64,000 bases of DNA from Pseudomonas lundensis. Its GTDB lineage: Bacteria > Pseudomonadota > Gammaproteobacteria > Pseudomonadales > Pseudomonadaceae. The position numbers were made by a program, and so were the translations under genes. This document shows positions 47,078 through 55,927 of the stretch, in pieces (position 1 is the first letter of the stretch; each line of letters opens with the position of its first letter). The notes beneath the pieces were generated by a model, which was not told the origin of the DNA, made no database searches, and worked only from the letters and a program-made list of their open reading frames with translations. The DNA is taken from the NCBI RefSeq assembly GCF_002269125.1, contig NZ_NQKI01000020.1:1-64000 (forward strand), read 5' to 3'.

Positions 47078-47920
47078 TCAGCTATAGAGCCGGGTGCTGA
47101 GTTCCCGGCTGGCTTGCAGCAGTATGGGCAGGTAGCGCGACTCCAGCTCCTGGCTAGATACGCGGCTGACGTGAGTCCCCACATTGAGGGCTGCCAGGAC
47201 TTGTCCCGCCGCGTCTTTCAATGGGACGGCAATCGAACGCAAACCGATTTCCAACTCTTGATCGACAAGTACCCACCCCTGCTCGCGGACGTGTCCGATG
47301 CTTGCGCGCAAACCGTCCACGGTATGGACCGTACGGCTGGTTTTGACGTGAAGTTCGGCACGCTCCAGATAATCGTCCAGCGCCAGATCATCCAGCCCGG
47401 CGAGCAGAATTCGTCCCATGGACGTGCAATAGGCCGGTAAACGACTGCCCACACTCAAATCAACCGAGATCAAGCGTTGAGGGATTGCCGAGCGGGCGAT
47501 GTAGAGGATTTCATCGCCCTCCAGCGTGGCCATTGAGCACGCCTCATGCACGTGTTCGCTGAGGCGATCCAGAATGGGCTGGGCCGTCACCGCCAAGGGG
47601 GTCGAAGACACGTAAGCGTGACCCAGGGTCAGCACTTTGGGCAGCAAGGAATACGTGCGCCCATCGGTGGTGGCATAGCCGAGTTTGATCAGGGTATGCA
47701 AGCAACGGCGTACGGCGGCACGGGGAATTTCGGTGCGATGGCTGATCTGCGCAATCGTCAGTTGCCGTTTTCGCTCCTGGAAGGCATGCACCACGGCGAG
47801 GCCTCGGGCCAGTGACGTCATGAAATTCGGGTCGCCGGTCAAGGCGTCGATGCGCTTGGCGGGTGACGCCACAATTGGCGGCGCCACGGTAGAGAGTGGC
47901 AACGGGCGTTCTTCGCTCAT
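47078..47920 (-). CDS. pcaR: PcaR, IclR-family regulator (right copy)
   Basis: 280 aa, identical to 229-1071. In this arm the gene follows tRNA-Asn and its terminator in what looks like an undisturbed chromosomal order. Confidence 0.93.
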   Translation of the reverse strand: MSEERPLPLSTVAPPIVASPAKRIDALTGDPNFMTSLARGLAVVHAFQERKRQLTIAQISHRTEIPRAAVRRCLHTLIKLGYATTDGRTYSLLPKVLTLGHAYVSSTPLAVTAQPILDRLSEHVHEACSMATLEGDEILYIARSAIPQRLISVDLSVGSRLPAYCTSMGRILLAGLDDLALDDYLERAELHVKTSRTVHTVDGLRASIGHVREQGWVLVDQELEIGLRSIAVPLKDAAGQVLAALNVGTHVSRVSSQELESRYLPILLQASRELSTRLYS

Positions 47921-47954
47921 TATTGTTTTCCTGTCCTGATGCCAACAAAGGCCG

Positions 47955-47990
47955 GGGCGATTATCGAACCGCCACTTGATAATCGCAAAC
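47955..47990 (-). promoter_or_regulatory. Probable PcaR autoregulatory operator pair (right copy)
   Basis: Mirror of 159-194. Confidence 0.7.
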
Positions 47991-48034
47991 GGACGCGGCA
48001 CAGCTAACAGGCAGGAAACCTTATCGACAGGCAT

Positions 48035-48061
48035 AAAAAAAGCCGCTATCGCTAGCGGCTT
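48035..48061 (-). terminator. Intrinsic terminator after tRNA-Asn (right copy)
   Basis: Mirror of 88-114: 9-base stem, GCGA-type tetraloop region, T tract on the minus strand. Confidence 0.9.
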
Positions 48062-48071
48062 TTCTTTTATC

Positions 48072-48147
48072 TGGCTCCACGACCTGGACTCGAACCAGGG
48101 ACCCAATGATTAACAGTCATTTGCTCTACCAACTGAGCTATCGCGGA
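48072..48147 (-). tRNA. tRNA-Asn (GTT), right copy
   Basis: Identical to the left tRNA-Asn, with anticodon GTT at 48112-48114 read on the minus strand. Unlike the left copy its promoter is visible, just outside the inverted repeat. Confidence 0.96.
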
Positions 48148-48156
48148 ATGGCGACT

Positions 48157-48184
48157 ATCTTACTGATATAAAAAGAGAAGTCAA
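48157..48184 (-). promoter_or_regulatory. tRNA-Asn promoter, nested in the aminotransferase terminator
   Basis: On the minus strand TTGACT (48179-48184), a 16-base spacer, TAAGAT (48157-48162) and a short discriminator lead to the tRNA 5' end. The -35 box lies in the 3' arm of the terminator hairpin 48172-48205. Confidence 0.82.
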
Positions 48185-48205
48185 CACTCGTGAAGACTTC
48201 TCTTT
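48172..48205 (-). terminator. Intrinsic terminator of the aminotransferase gene
   Basis: Eleven-base perfect stem AAAGAGAAGTC/GACTTCTCTTT with a 12-base loop, seven bases past the gene end. The minus-strand side continues as a T-rich run. It shares bases with the tRNA promoter. Confidence 0.85.
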
Positions 48206-48212
48206 GCATTAT

Positions 48213-49409
48213 TCAGATGACCTGAACAATGGCGTCGGTAACCACCTCAATGTTGCGCTGGTTCAAAGAAGCCACGCAGATGCGACCCGTGTCGAGCGCG
48301 TAAATGCCGAACTCGGACCGCAGGCGCGCCACTTGCTCCACGGTCAGGCCCGAGTAAGAGAACATGCCGCGCTGGCGGGCCACGAAGCTGAAATCGTGCT
48401 CAGGTGCCTTCTTGGCCAGCAACTCGACCATTTGCAGGCGCATGCCACGAATGCGCAGGCGCATTTCGGCCAGCTCGTCTTCCCACATGGCCCGCAGCTC
48501 AGGGCTGTTGAGCACAGCCGCCACAATGCTTGCGCCGTGGGTTGGCGGGTTCGAGTAGTTGGTGCGGATCACACGCTTGACCTGAGACAGAACGCGCGCG
48601 CTCTCGTCCCTGGATTCGGTGATGATCGACAGTGCGCCAACACGTTCGCCGTAGAGCGAGAACGACTTGGAGAACGAACTGGACACAAAGAAGCTCAGGC
48701 CCGAGTCAGCAAACAGGCGCACGGCTGCGGCGTCTTCGGCGATGCCGTCACCAAAACCCTGATAGGCCATGTCGAGGAACGGAATCAGTTGGTTGGCCTT
48801 GACCACGTCCAGCACGTTCTGCCAGTCAGCAGGGGTCAGGTCGACACCGGTCGGGTTATGGCAGCAGGCGTGCAGCACCACGATGGAACCCGACGGCAGC
48901 GCGTTCAGGTCTTCCAGCATCCCGGCACGGTTCACATCGTGGGTGGCGGCATCGTAGTAGCGGTAGTTCTGCACCGGGAAACCTGCGGTTTCAAACAGTG
49001 CGCGGTGGTTTTCCCAGCTTGGATCGCTGATGGCGACCACCGCATCGGGCTGCAGCTGCTTGAGGAAGTCTGCGCCGATTTTCAGAGCGCCCGTCCCGCC
49101 GACTGCCTGGGTGGTGATGACACGGCCAGCGGCCAGCAACGGCGACTCGGCACCGAACAGCAGTTTTTGAACGGCTTGGTCGTAGGCGGCAATACCGTCG
49201 ATTGGCAAGTAACCGCGCGACGCGTGTTGAGCGACGCGTTGGGTCTCGGCTTCGACAACGGCACGCAAGAGCGGAATTCTTCCCTCTTCGTTGCAGTAAA
49301 CACCGACCCCCAAATTCACTTTGCTGGTACGGGTATCGGCGTTGAATGCTTCGTTGAGGCCCAGGATAGGATCGCGTGGTGCCATTTCGACAGCGGAGAA
49401 CAGGCTCAT
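48213..49409 (-). CDS. Aromatic/aspartate aminotransferase (class I, PLP-dependent)
   Basis: Product is 398 aa. The PLP lysine is K248 (SSFSKSFSLYGERVGAL), with D213 and Y216 (FLDMAYQGFG) contacting the cofactor and a C-terminal arginine for the substrate carboxylate in TGRICVASL. It belongs to the AspC/TyrB subgroup, moving amino groups between aspartate or aromatic amino acids and 2-oxoglutarate. It is divergent from uvrB, an order I recall in several Pseudomonas genomes. It begins MSLFSAVEMAPRDPI, typical of the family. Confidence 0.93.
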   Translation of the reverse strand: MSLFSAVEMAPRDPILGLNEAFNADTRTSKVNLGVGVYCNEEGRIPLLRAVVEAETQRVAQHASRGYLPIDGIAAYDQAVQKLLFGAESPLLAAGRVITTQAVGGTGALKIGADFLKQLQPDAVVAISDPSWENHRALFETAGFPVQNYRYYDAATHDVNRAGMLEDLNALPSGSIVVLHACCHNPTGVDLTPADWQNVLDVVKANQLIPFLDMAYQGFGDGIAEDAAAVRLFADSGLSFFVSSSFSKSFSLYGERVGALSIITESRDESARVLSQVKRVIRTNYSNPPTHGASIVAAVLNSPELRAMWEDELAEMRLRIRGMRLQMVELLAKKAPEHDFSFVARQRGMFSYSGLTVEQVARLRSEFGIYALDTGRICVASLNQRNIEVVTDAIVQVI

Positions 49410-49744
49410 TATTACGGCGGCTCTGAATAGGGAATGGAGGGGGTGACAACGCTCCAGCCGATTGCACTAGAGCGGTGCACAAACGGGGAGCAAGTATAAG
49501 CCCGTACACGATTGGGGCAACAGGCGATTCCCGGATTTGGTCAAGTATTTCAGTTTATTTTCAGGCCACTGGTCTAATTGCATTCCGGGCCTGAATGGCC
49601 CTGTCAGACACGCGCCTTGAAACAGTCAGTCACCAACACCATATTTAGCCGTATCCTGTTTTTTTCCTGCGGCATGCGTCGTATGCAGTCTTTCGCGCAT
49701 TTGAAAGGTCCATGCCTTTATAGATGCGAATCCAGAGGTCAGAT
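49410..49744. other. 335-base divergent promoter region, aminotransferase/uvrB
   Basis: No ORF with support. TATAAG at about 49496 is a possible -10 on the plus strand. I looked for a LexA box (CTG-N10-CAG) before uvrB and saw no clear one. Confidence 0.55.
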
Positions 49745-51760
49745 ATGTCCGATTTTCAGCTCGTTACCCGCTTTGAGCCCGCAGGCGATCAACCCGAAGC
49801 CATTCGCCAGATGATCGAAGGCATTGAAGCCGGCCTGTCCCACCAGACCCTGCTCGGGGTGACCGGTTCGGGCAAGACCTTCAGCATCGCTAACGTGATT
49901 GCCCACGTGAACCGCCCGACCCTGGTGCTCGCGCCCAACAAGACCCTGGCGGCGCAGTTGTATGGCGAGTTCAAGTCGTTCTTCCCGAACAATGCGGTGG
50001 AATACTTCGTTTCGTACTACGACTATTACCAGCCCGAAGCCTACGTACCCTCCTCTGACACCTTCATTGAGAAAGATGCCTCGATCAACGACCACATCGA
50101 ACAAATGCGTCTGTCAGCGACCAAAGCGCTGCTGGAACGCAAGGACGCGATTATCGTGACCACGGTGTCGTGCATCTACGGCTTGGGCAGCCCCGAAACC
50201 TATTTGAAAATGGTGTTGCACATCGACCGCGGCGACAAACTCGATCAGCGCGAACTGCTGCGTCGCCTGGCCGACCTGCAATACACCCGCAACGACATGG
50301 ACTTCGCGCGTGCCACGTTCCGCGTGCGTGGCGACGTCATCGACATCTACCCGGCCGAATCCGACCTCGAAGCCATCCGCATCGAGCTGTTTGATGATGA
50401 GGTCGAGAGCATCAGCGCATTCGACCCCTTGACCGGTGAAGTGATCCGCAAGATGCCGCGCTTCACCTTCTACCCGAAAAGCCACTACGTGACCCCGCGC
50501 GAAACCCTGCTCGACGCCGTAGAGGGCATCAAGGAAGAGCTCAAAGAGCGCCTCGATTACCTGCGCGCCAACAATAAGCTGGTGGAAGCCCAGCGCCTTG
50601 AACAGCGCACCCGCTTCGACCTGGAAATGATCATGGAGCTGGGTTACTGCAACGGCATCGAAAACTACTCACGCTACCTGTCGGGACGCGAATCCGGGGC
50701 TCCGCCGCCCACGCTGTTTGATTACCTACCGGCTGACGCACTGCTGGTGATTGATGAATCCCACGTCAGTGTGCCGCAGGTCGGCGCGATGTATAAGGGC
50801 GACCGCTCGCGCAAGGAAACCCTTGTTGAGTACGGTTTCCGCCTGCCGTCGGCGCTGGACAACCGGCCCATGCGTTTTGACGAGTGGGAGCGCATCAGCC
50901 CGCAAACCATTTTTGTCTCGGCCACACCCGGCAACTACGAAGCCGAGCATGCGGGCCGGGTGATCGAACAGGTGGTGCGTCCGACCGGTCTGGTGGACCC
51001 GCAAATCGAGATCCGCCCGGCACTGACCCAGGTCGACGACTTGCTGTCGGAAATCACCAAGCGTGTGGCGCTGCAAGAGCGCGTCCTGGTGACCACGCTG
51101 ACCAAGCGTATGTCCGAAGACTTGACCGACTACCTGGCTGACCACGGTGTGCGTGTGCGTTATCTGCACTCGGACATCGACACGGTGGAACGGGTCGAGA
51201 TCATCCGCGACTTACGCTTGGGCGTGTTTGACGTGCTGGTGGGCATCAACTTGCTGCGTGAAGGCCTGGACATGCCGGAAGTGTCATTGGTGGCGATTCT
51301 CGACGCTGACAAGGAAGGCTTCCTGCGCTCCGAGCGCTCGTTGATCCAGACCATTGGCCGGGCAGCCCGTAACCTCAACGGCCGGGCAATCCTGTACGCA
51401 GACCGTATCACCGGCTCCATGGAGCGGGCGATCGGTGAAACGGAACGGCGCCGGGAGAAACAAATCGCCTTCAACCTTGCCAACGGCATCACCCCCAAAG
51501 GCGTGTTCAAGGACGTGGCCGACATCATGGAAGGCGCAACCGTGCCCGGCTCGCGCAGCAAAAAACGCAAAGGCATGGCCAAAGCCGCCGAAGAAAACGC
51601 CAAGTACGAAAACGAACTGCGTTCACCGAGCGAAATCAGCAAGCGTATTCGTCAGCTGGAAGAAAAAATGTACGCACTGGCCCGCGACCTGGAATTCGAA
51701 GCCGCGGCGCAGATGCGCGACGAAATCGGCAAATTGCGCGAACGTTTGCTGCAGGTGTAA
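49745..51760 (+). CDS. uvrB: UvrABC system protein B
   Basis: Product is 671 aa from ATG 49745 ([16 protein letters not shown]), preceded by AGAGGTCAG. Walker A GVTGSGKT (38-45), the damage-clamping beta-hairpin with its tyrosines ([17 protein letters not shown] from 91), the DEAD-like VIDESHV, helicase motifs ([13 protein letters not shown]) and the C-terminal UVR domain (about 627-665, for UvrC contact) are all present. It is the damage-verification factor of nucleotide excision repair and is full-length. Confidence 0.97.
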   Translation: MSDFQLVTRFEPAGDQPEAIRQMIEGIEAGLSHQTLLGVTGSGKTFSIANVIAHVNRPTLVLAPNKTLAAQLYGEFKSFFPNNAVEYFVSYYDYYQPEAYVPSSDTFIEKDASINDHIEQMRLSATKALLERKDAIIVTTVSCIYGLGSPETYLKMVLHIDRGDKLDQRELLRRLADLQYTRNDMDFARATFRVRGDVIDIYPAESDLEAIRIELFDDEVESISAFDPLTGEVIRKMPRFTFYPKSHYVTPRETLLDAVEGIKEELKERLDYLRANNKLVEAQRLEQRTRFDLEMIMELGYCNGIENYSRYLSGRESGAPPPTLFDYLPADALLVIDESHVSVPQVGAMYKGDRSRKETLVEYGFRLPSALDNRPMRFDEWERISPQTIFVSATPGNYEAEHAGRVIEQVVRPTGLVDPQIEIRPALTQVDDLLSEITKRVALQERVLVTTLTKRMSEDLTDYLADHGVRVRYLHSDIDTVERVEIIRDLRLGVFDVLVGINLLREGLDMPEVSLVAILDADKEGFLRSERSLIQTIGRAARNLNGRAILYADRITGSMERAIGETERRREKQIAFNLANGITPKGVFKDVADIMEGATVPGSRSKKRKGMAKAAEENAKYENELRSPSEISKRIRQLEEKMYALARDLEFEAAAQMRDEIGKLRERLLQV

Positions 51761-51797
51761 ACCGTGCACCAGCAGGTCCAGAGGGCCATGCAAAGCC

Positions 51798-51837
51798 TGT
51801 AGGCGCACGCAGGCTGCGTTTTCACAGCGCAGCCTCG
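51798..51837. repeat. REP-like hairpin after uvrB
   Basis: CCTGTAGGCGCACGCAGGCT begins a stretch containing AGGCTGCG/CGCAGCCT (51811-51818 and 51828-51835, 9-base loop). The CTGTAGG start resembles Pseudomonas REP elements. No second copy was seen in the single-copy part, so the label is tentative. Confidence 0.35.
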
Positions 51838-51904
51838 CACCGCCCGCCGCGAATATGTCAGGATGTTTCGCCGCGTCGCACCGACTCGATAGACAAGGAT
51901 GATC

Positions 51905-53056
51905 ATGACCGCCGCCGTTACGCAAAAGCCCGTTGTTCCGGGACGCCTCGAGCAGATGTCGACCCGCATGGCGTTCTTTATTGCCGGGTTCGGCGTGGCG
52001 GCCTGGGCGCCGTTGGTGCCCTATGCCAAAGCCCGGGCGGGGCTGGACGAGGCCACCTTGGGCTTGCTGTTGTTATGTTTGGGGGCCGGTTCGATTCTGG
52101 CGATGCCCATCGCGGGCATGCTGGCGACCCGTTATGGCTGCCGCAACGTCACCATCGCCGGTACGCTATTGATTTGTCTGGCACTGCCTCTACTGGCCAC
52201 CGCCAGCACCGTCGCACTGCTGATTGCCACGCTGTTTGTGTTTGGGGCCGGTTTGGGGGTCGTGGATTCCACGGTCAACCTGCAAGCCGTGATCGTCGAA
52301 CGCGCCAGCGGCCGCAATATGATGTCGGGCTTCCACGGCCTGTTCAGCGTGGGCGGGATTGCCGGTGCGGCGGGGGTCAGCGCCTTGCTGGCGCTGGGGC
52401 TTACACCGCTGTGGGCGATTGCCGTGGTGATTGTGCTGTTACTGGCTGCGCTGGCCAAAGCCGCACCGCACCTGCTGCCGTATGGCAGTGAAAGCAGTGG
52501 CCCGGCATTTGCCATCCCTCACGGCGTGGTGCTGTTCATCGGTGTGCTGTGCTTCATCGTATTTTTGGCCGAAGGGGCCATGCTTGACTGGAGCGCCGTG
52601 TTCCTCAGCGCTGAAAAACACATCGGCGAAGCCTATGCGGGCTTGGGCTATGCCGCCTTCGCCGTGACCATGACCGCCGGGCGCTTGCTGGGCGACACCC
52701 TCGTCCGGCGGTTGGGCCCCACCCGGGTGATCGTGCTGGGAGGGGCGCTCGCGGCGTTGGGCCTGGCACTGGCTACCCTGGCACCGGGTTGGCAAGTGGC
52801 ATTGCTCGGCTACGCGCTGGTAGGCGCGGGATGTTCCAACATTGTGCCGGTGCTGTACTCCGCCGTGGGCAAGCAAACCGTGATGCCTGAACACATCGCC
52901 GTACCGGCCATCACCACGCTGGGCTACGCCGGTATTCTCGCAGGCCCTGCGGCAATCGGATTTGTCGCACACGCCAGCAGTTTGAGCGTGGCCTTCCTGA
53001 TGATCGCCGCCCTGCTGCTGGTCGTGGCCATCAGCGGGCGGATCTTGCGGGTTTAA
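51905..53056 (+). CDS. MFS transporter, YbjJ-like
   Basis: Product is 383 aa with about 12 hydrophobic segments (first MAFFIAGFGVAAWAPLVPYA; last AFLMIAALLLVVAIS). ATG 51905 has AAGG six bases before; an ATG six bases upstream is also possible. Charged residues in the second loop (TRYGCRNV) fit the MFS. It resembles YbjJ-type carriers of unknown substrate. It ends 12 bases from the convergent MHS gene; GGTTTAAACC lies there. Confidence 0.85.
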   Translation: MTAAVTQKPVVPGRLEQMSTRMAFFIAGFGVAAWAPLVPYAKARAGLDEATLGLLLLCLGAGSILAMPIAGMLATRYGCRNVTIAGTLLICLALPLLATASTVALLIATLFVFGAGLGVVDSTVNLQAVIVERASGRNMMSGFHGLFSVGGIAGAAGVSALLALGLTPLWAIAVVIVLLLAALAKAAPHLLPYGSESSGPAFAIPHGVVLFIGVLCFIVFLAEGAMLDWSAVFLSAEKHIGEAYAGLGYAAFAVTMTAGRLLGDTLVRRLGPTRVIVLGGALAALGLALATLAPGWQVALLGYALVGAGCSNIVPVLYSAVGKQTVMPEHIAVPAITTLGYAGILAGPAAIGFVAHASSLSVAFLMIAALLLVVAISGRILRV

Positions 53057-53068
53057 ACCTGGCTGCCC

Positions 53069-54388
53069 CTACCCTGGCACATTCGCCAACAGCCGTTGCT
53101 CCACCTGCACCCCCCGTGCAAAACCGAACACGCGTGCCGTGAGCACACCGACCAGCCCCATCATTGCGCAGAATCCCACGCAAACCCACGGGCTCCAGGG
53201 CATCAGCGCAATCAGCAACAGGGGCGTGGTACTGGCCCACAGGGCGTACGCGATGTTGTAGGTGAAGGAAATACCCGATACCCGAATCGGAGCAGGGAAC
53301 AACCCCACCATCACCGACGGCACCACGCCGACGATGCCGCAGGTCAGGCCGGCAAACGCATACGCCAGCCCCGGCATGGCCCATTGACCGACCAGACTGG
53401 CGTAAAGCAGGCCAATCCCCAGCGGCAGCAGCAGACTGTAAAGCACGATGCTGCGCCATACGCCGATGCGGTCCACCATCAACCCGGCCAGCACGCAGCC
53501 CAGGTTTAAACACACGATCCCCAGACTGCTCAACGCAAAGGTATGGCTGGCGTCCATACCAAAGCGCTGTTGCATGACGGTGGGGGTTATCACCACAAAC
53601 ACCACCACCGCGCTGGTCAATACGCAGGTCAGTAACGCCGCAGGCAGCAAGGCACTGCGATGGTCGCGCAACACGGTGCGCAGCGGGAACTGCGCCCTGC
53701 CCTCGTTGCGTTCGCGCAGGGCCAGAAAGACCGGGGTCTCGCTCAGCCAGCGGCGCAGCCATACACCGATCACCCCGAATACCCCGCCCAGCAGGAACGG
53801 AAACCGCCATGCGTAATCAAGGATTTCGGCGGGGGTGAGGAGCTGCGCCAGCAACGTCGCCGTCAGGGCTCCCAGCAAATAGCCGAAGGTCAAGCCGGCC
53901 TGCAAAAAGCCCAGTGCATACCCGCGTCGCCCGGCCGGGGCGTGCTCGGCCACGAACACCCAGGCGCTGGGCACCTCGCCCCCTACCGCTGCGCCTTGCA
54001 GGATGCGCAACGCCAGCAGAATCAAGGGGGCGAAGTAACCAATGTCGGCGTAAGTGGGCATAACCCCGATCAGCAGGCACGGCAGAGCCATCATTAAAAT
54101 ACTGAGGCTGAACACCCGTTTGCGGCCCAAATGGTCGGCAAAGTGCGCCATCAGAATGCCGCCCAGCGGGCGTGCCAGGTAGCCGGTCACGAAAATGCCG
54201 AAGCTTTGCAGCAAGCGCAGCCATTCAGGCATGTCCGGCGGGAAAAACAGCTGGCTCAGGGTCAAGGCGAAAAAAACGAAAATGATGAAATCGTAGATTT
54301 CCAGCGCCCCGCCCAGGGCCGCCAGGCCGAGGGTTCGGTAGTCAGACCGGGAAAAATGCACCGAAGAGGCTTGAGTATCAGCAGGCAT
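53069..54388 (-). CDS. MFS transporter, metabolite:H+ symporter (MHS) type
   Basis: Product is 439 aa from ATG 54388 (MPADTQASS). It has 12 predicted helices, and the MHS features GGALEIYDFIIF in helix 1, FADHLGRKRVF in loop 2-3 and LRILQGAAVGGEVPSAWVFVAEHAP. Relatives move citrate, alpha-ketoglutarate, shikimate or osmolytes with protons. The frame extends to 54475 without support. It follows the efflux operon on the same strand 90 bases after the outer-membrane gene. Confidence 0.86.
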   Translation of the reverse strand: MPADTQASSVHFSRSDYRTLGLAALGGALEIYDFIIFVFFALTLSQLFFPPDMPEWLRLLQSFGIFVTGYLARPLGGILMAHFADHLGRKRVFSLSILMMALPCLLIGVMPTYADIGYFAPLILLALRILQGAAVGGEVPSAWVFVAEHAPAGRRGYALGFLQAGLTFGYLLGALTATLLAQLLTPAEILDYAWRFPFLLGGVFGVIGVWLRRWLSETPVFLALRERNEGRAQFPLRTVLRDHRSALLPAALLTCVLTSAVVVFVVITPTVMQQRFGMDASHTFALSSLGIVCLNLGCVLAGLMVDRIGVWRSIVLYSLLLPLGIGLLYASLVGQWAMPGLAYAFAGLTCGIVGVVPSVMVGLFPAPIRVSGISFTYNIAYALWASTTPLLLIALMPWSPWVCVGFCAMMGLVGVLTARVFGFARGVQVEQRLLANVPG

Positions 54389-54478
54389 AAATACGCTCAA
54401 TGTGAAAGGAACACGCCTAAGCAGACGCTGCGACCAAGGGCGCGAGCATAGCAAATCTGCATCCTGGGTCTTCAACCT

Positions 54479-55927
54479 CTACTTGAGGCAGGGCTCACGC
54501 CTGCACTGACTCACCTCCCAGCCCCCACCCAGCGAGACATAGACGTCCACCAGCGCTAGCGACACCGCTGCCGTGCTCTGCACCCACGCCGCCTGATTGG
54601 CCAGCAGCGCGTTTTGCACCGTCATGACGTTGAGAAAATCCACCGTGCCCTGCGCGTACTGCTGATGCACGCTGTCGAGCGCCCGCTCGCTGTGACGCAC
54701 CGCCTGCTGCAGGCTGTCCCGGCGTTGCTGGTTGGCCTGATAGGCCACCAGCGCATCATCCACCTCATGCCAGGCCCGCAGCACGGTTTGCTGATAATGG
54801 ACCCCCGCTTCCTGCTGACGACCTTCCTGCAATTGCAATGCGCCCTGCAAACGTGCGCCTTCAAACAACGGCACGCTCAAGCCCGGCCCGAGAGCAAAGC
54901 GGCGCGAGCCCCAACTGCCCAAATCCGACAACTGCAGGGCTTGAAACTCAAGGTTGCCGGACAACGTGATGCGCGGATAGAAGTCTGCTCGCGCCACGCC
55001 GATGGCGGCCGTTGCGGCGTGCAACCTCGCGTCGGCGCTGCGAATGTCCGGGCGGCGCTGGGCCAGTTCACTCGGCAAACCGATGGGCACATCCCCTCGG
55101 TACGCAGGCACGGGGGCAAGGGTCGCCAATTGCCGGTGCAACGCACGCGGCGCCTTACCCAGCAACAGGCTCAAGGCATTGATCAACTGAGCGCTGCTTT
55201 GCTGCAACGGCGCCAGTCGCGCTTGCATCTCCGCCACTTGCGAGGCAGCTTCAGACACTTGCAGGTCCGTGGCCACGCCCTCCTGGACTTGCAAGCGCGT
55301 CAACTCCAGCGTGCGCTGTGCAATCTTCAGGTTTTGCTCCACCACCGTCAGCACCTGCTGGGTGCCGCGCAACTGGATGTACTGTTGCGCCGTTTGCCGC
55401 ATGACCAGCAATTGCACGCCGTGGCGGTCTTCCTCCGCCATGCGCACCGTGGCGTCGGCCGCTTCCACGGAGCGCTTGACCCGCCCCCACACGTCAGCTT
55501 CCCAACTGAACCTAAGGCCACCATTCCACAGGCTGAACGCCTGTTTACCGCTGCGACCCGACGGGTCGTTCAACCCGCGCTGACTATTGCGGCTGCGGCT
55601 GTAATCCAGCCCACCACTCACCGCCGGCAAGGTGTCGGCCGCGATCTGGCGACGTAGGGCACGACTTTGCTCAAGTCGGCTGGCGGCTTGTTGCAGATCG
55701 AGATTACTGAGAAGCGCCTCACGCACCAGGTCCGCCAGTTGCGCATCGCCAAAACTGTCCCACCAACGCCAATCGACCTCACCTTCGACCGCCCGGCTAT
55801 GACCGGTTTCACTGGCCGTGGGCGCCCAATGTGCGGGCAACGGTGAGGTCGGGGTGCGAAAGTCCGGGCCCATCACGCAACCGGTCAGGTTCAAGGCTAC
55901 GGCGCAGGCCAATGCGTTGAGTTTCAT
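54479..55927 (-). CDS. Outer-membrane efflux lipoprotein, NodT/OprM family
   Basis: Product is 482 aa. Signal peptide with lipobox NLTGC (C17), then two OEP repeats (about 60-270 and 275-465), typical of trimeric TolC-like channels that are lipidated. The W-x-x-FGDAQLADLVREAL motif is present. The ATG overlaps the adaptor stop (ATGA), so it forms the exit duct for the adjacent adaptor and pump. Confidence 0.92.
   Translation of the reverse strand: MKLNALACAVALNLTGCVMGPDFRTPTSPLPAHWAPTASETGHSRAVEGEVDWRWWDSFGDAQLADLVREALLSNLDLQQAASRLEQSRALRRQIAADTLPAVSGGLDYSRSRNSQRGLNDPSGRSGKQAFSLWNGGLRFSWEADVWGRVKRSVEAADATVRMAEEDRHGVQLLVMRQTAQQYIQLRGTQQVLTVVEQNLKIAQRTLELTRLQVQEGVATDLQVSEAASQVAEMQARLAPLQQSSAQLINALSLLLGKAPRALHRQLATLAPVPAYRGDVPIGLPSELAQRRPDIRSADARLHAATAAIGVARADFYPRITLSGNLEFQALQLSDLGSWGSRRFALGPGLSVPLFEGARLQGALQLQEGRQQEAGVHYQQTVLRAWHEVDDALVAYQANQQRRDSLQQAVRHSERALDSVHQQYAQGTVDFLNVMTVQNALLANQAAWVQSTAAVSLALVDVYVSLGGGWEVSQCRREPCLK

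Larger units (their letters stand above)
24075..48148 (-). repeat. Right arm of the 48-kb inverted repeat
   Basis: Reverse complement of 1-24074. This arm is joined at 48149 to ordinary single-copy sequence: the tRNA-Asn gene at its outer edge keeps a complete promoter just outside the repeat (48157-48184). It is therefore the better candidate for the native chromosomal copy. At base 24075 it meets the left arm with no spacer. Confidence 0.97.

Noticed and set aside
1..48148. Inverted repeats of a giant transposon
   Set aside because: No transposase, no short terminal repeats and no central cargo between the arms; the arms meet directly.
48204..49430. 408-codon ORF antisense to the aminotransferase
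   Set aside because: The aminotransferase on the other strand has its complete active site; the antisense product is His- and Gln-rich without a domain.
49410..49744. LexA/SOS box before uvrB
   Set aside because: No CTG-N10-CAG with the usual AT-rich core was found; only spaced CTGT/ACAG fragments at the wrong distance.
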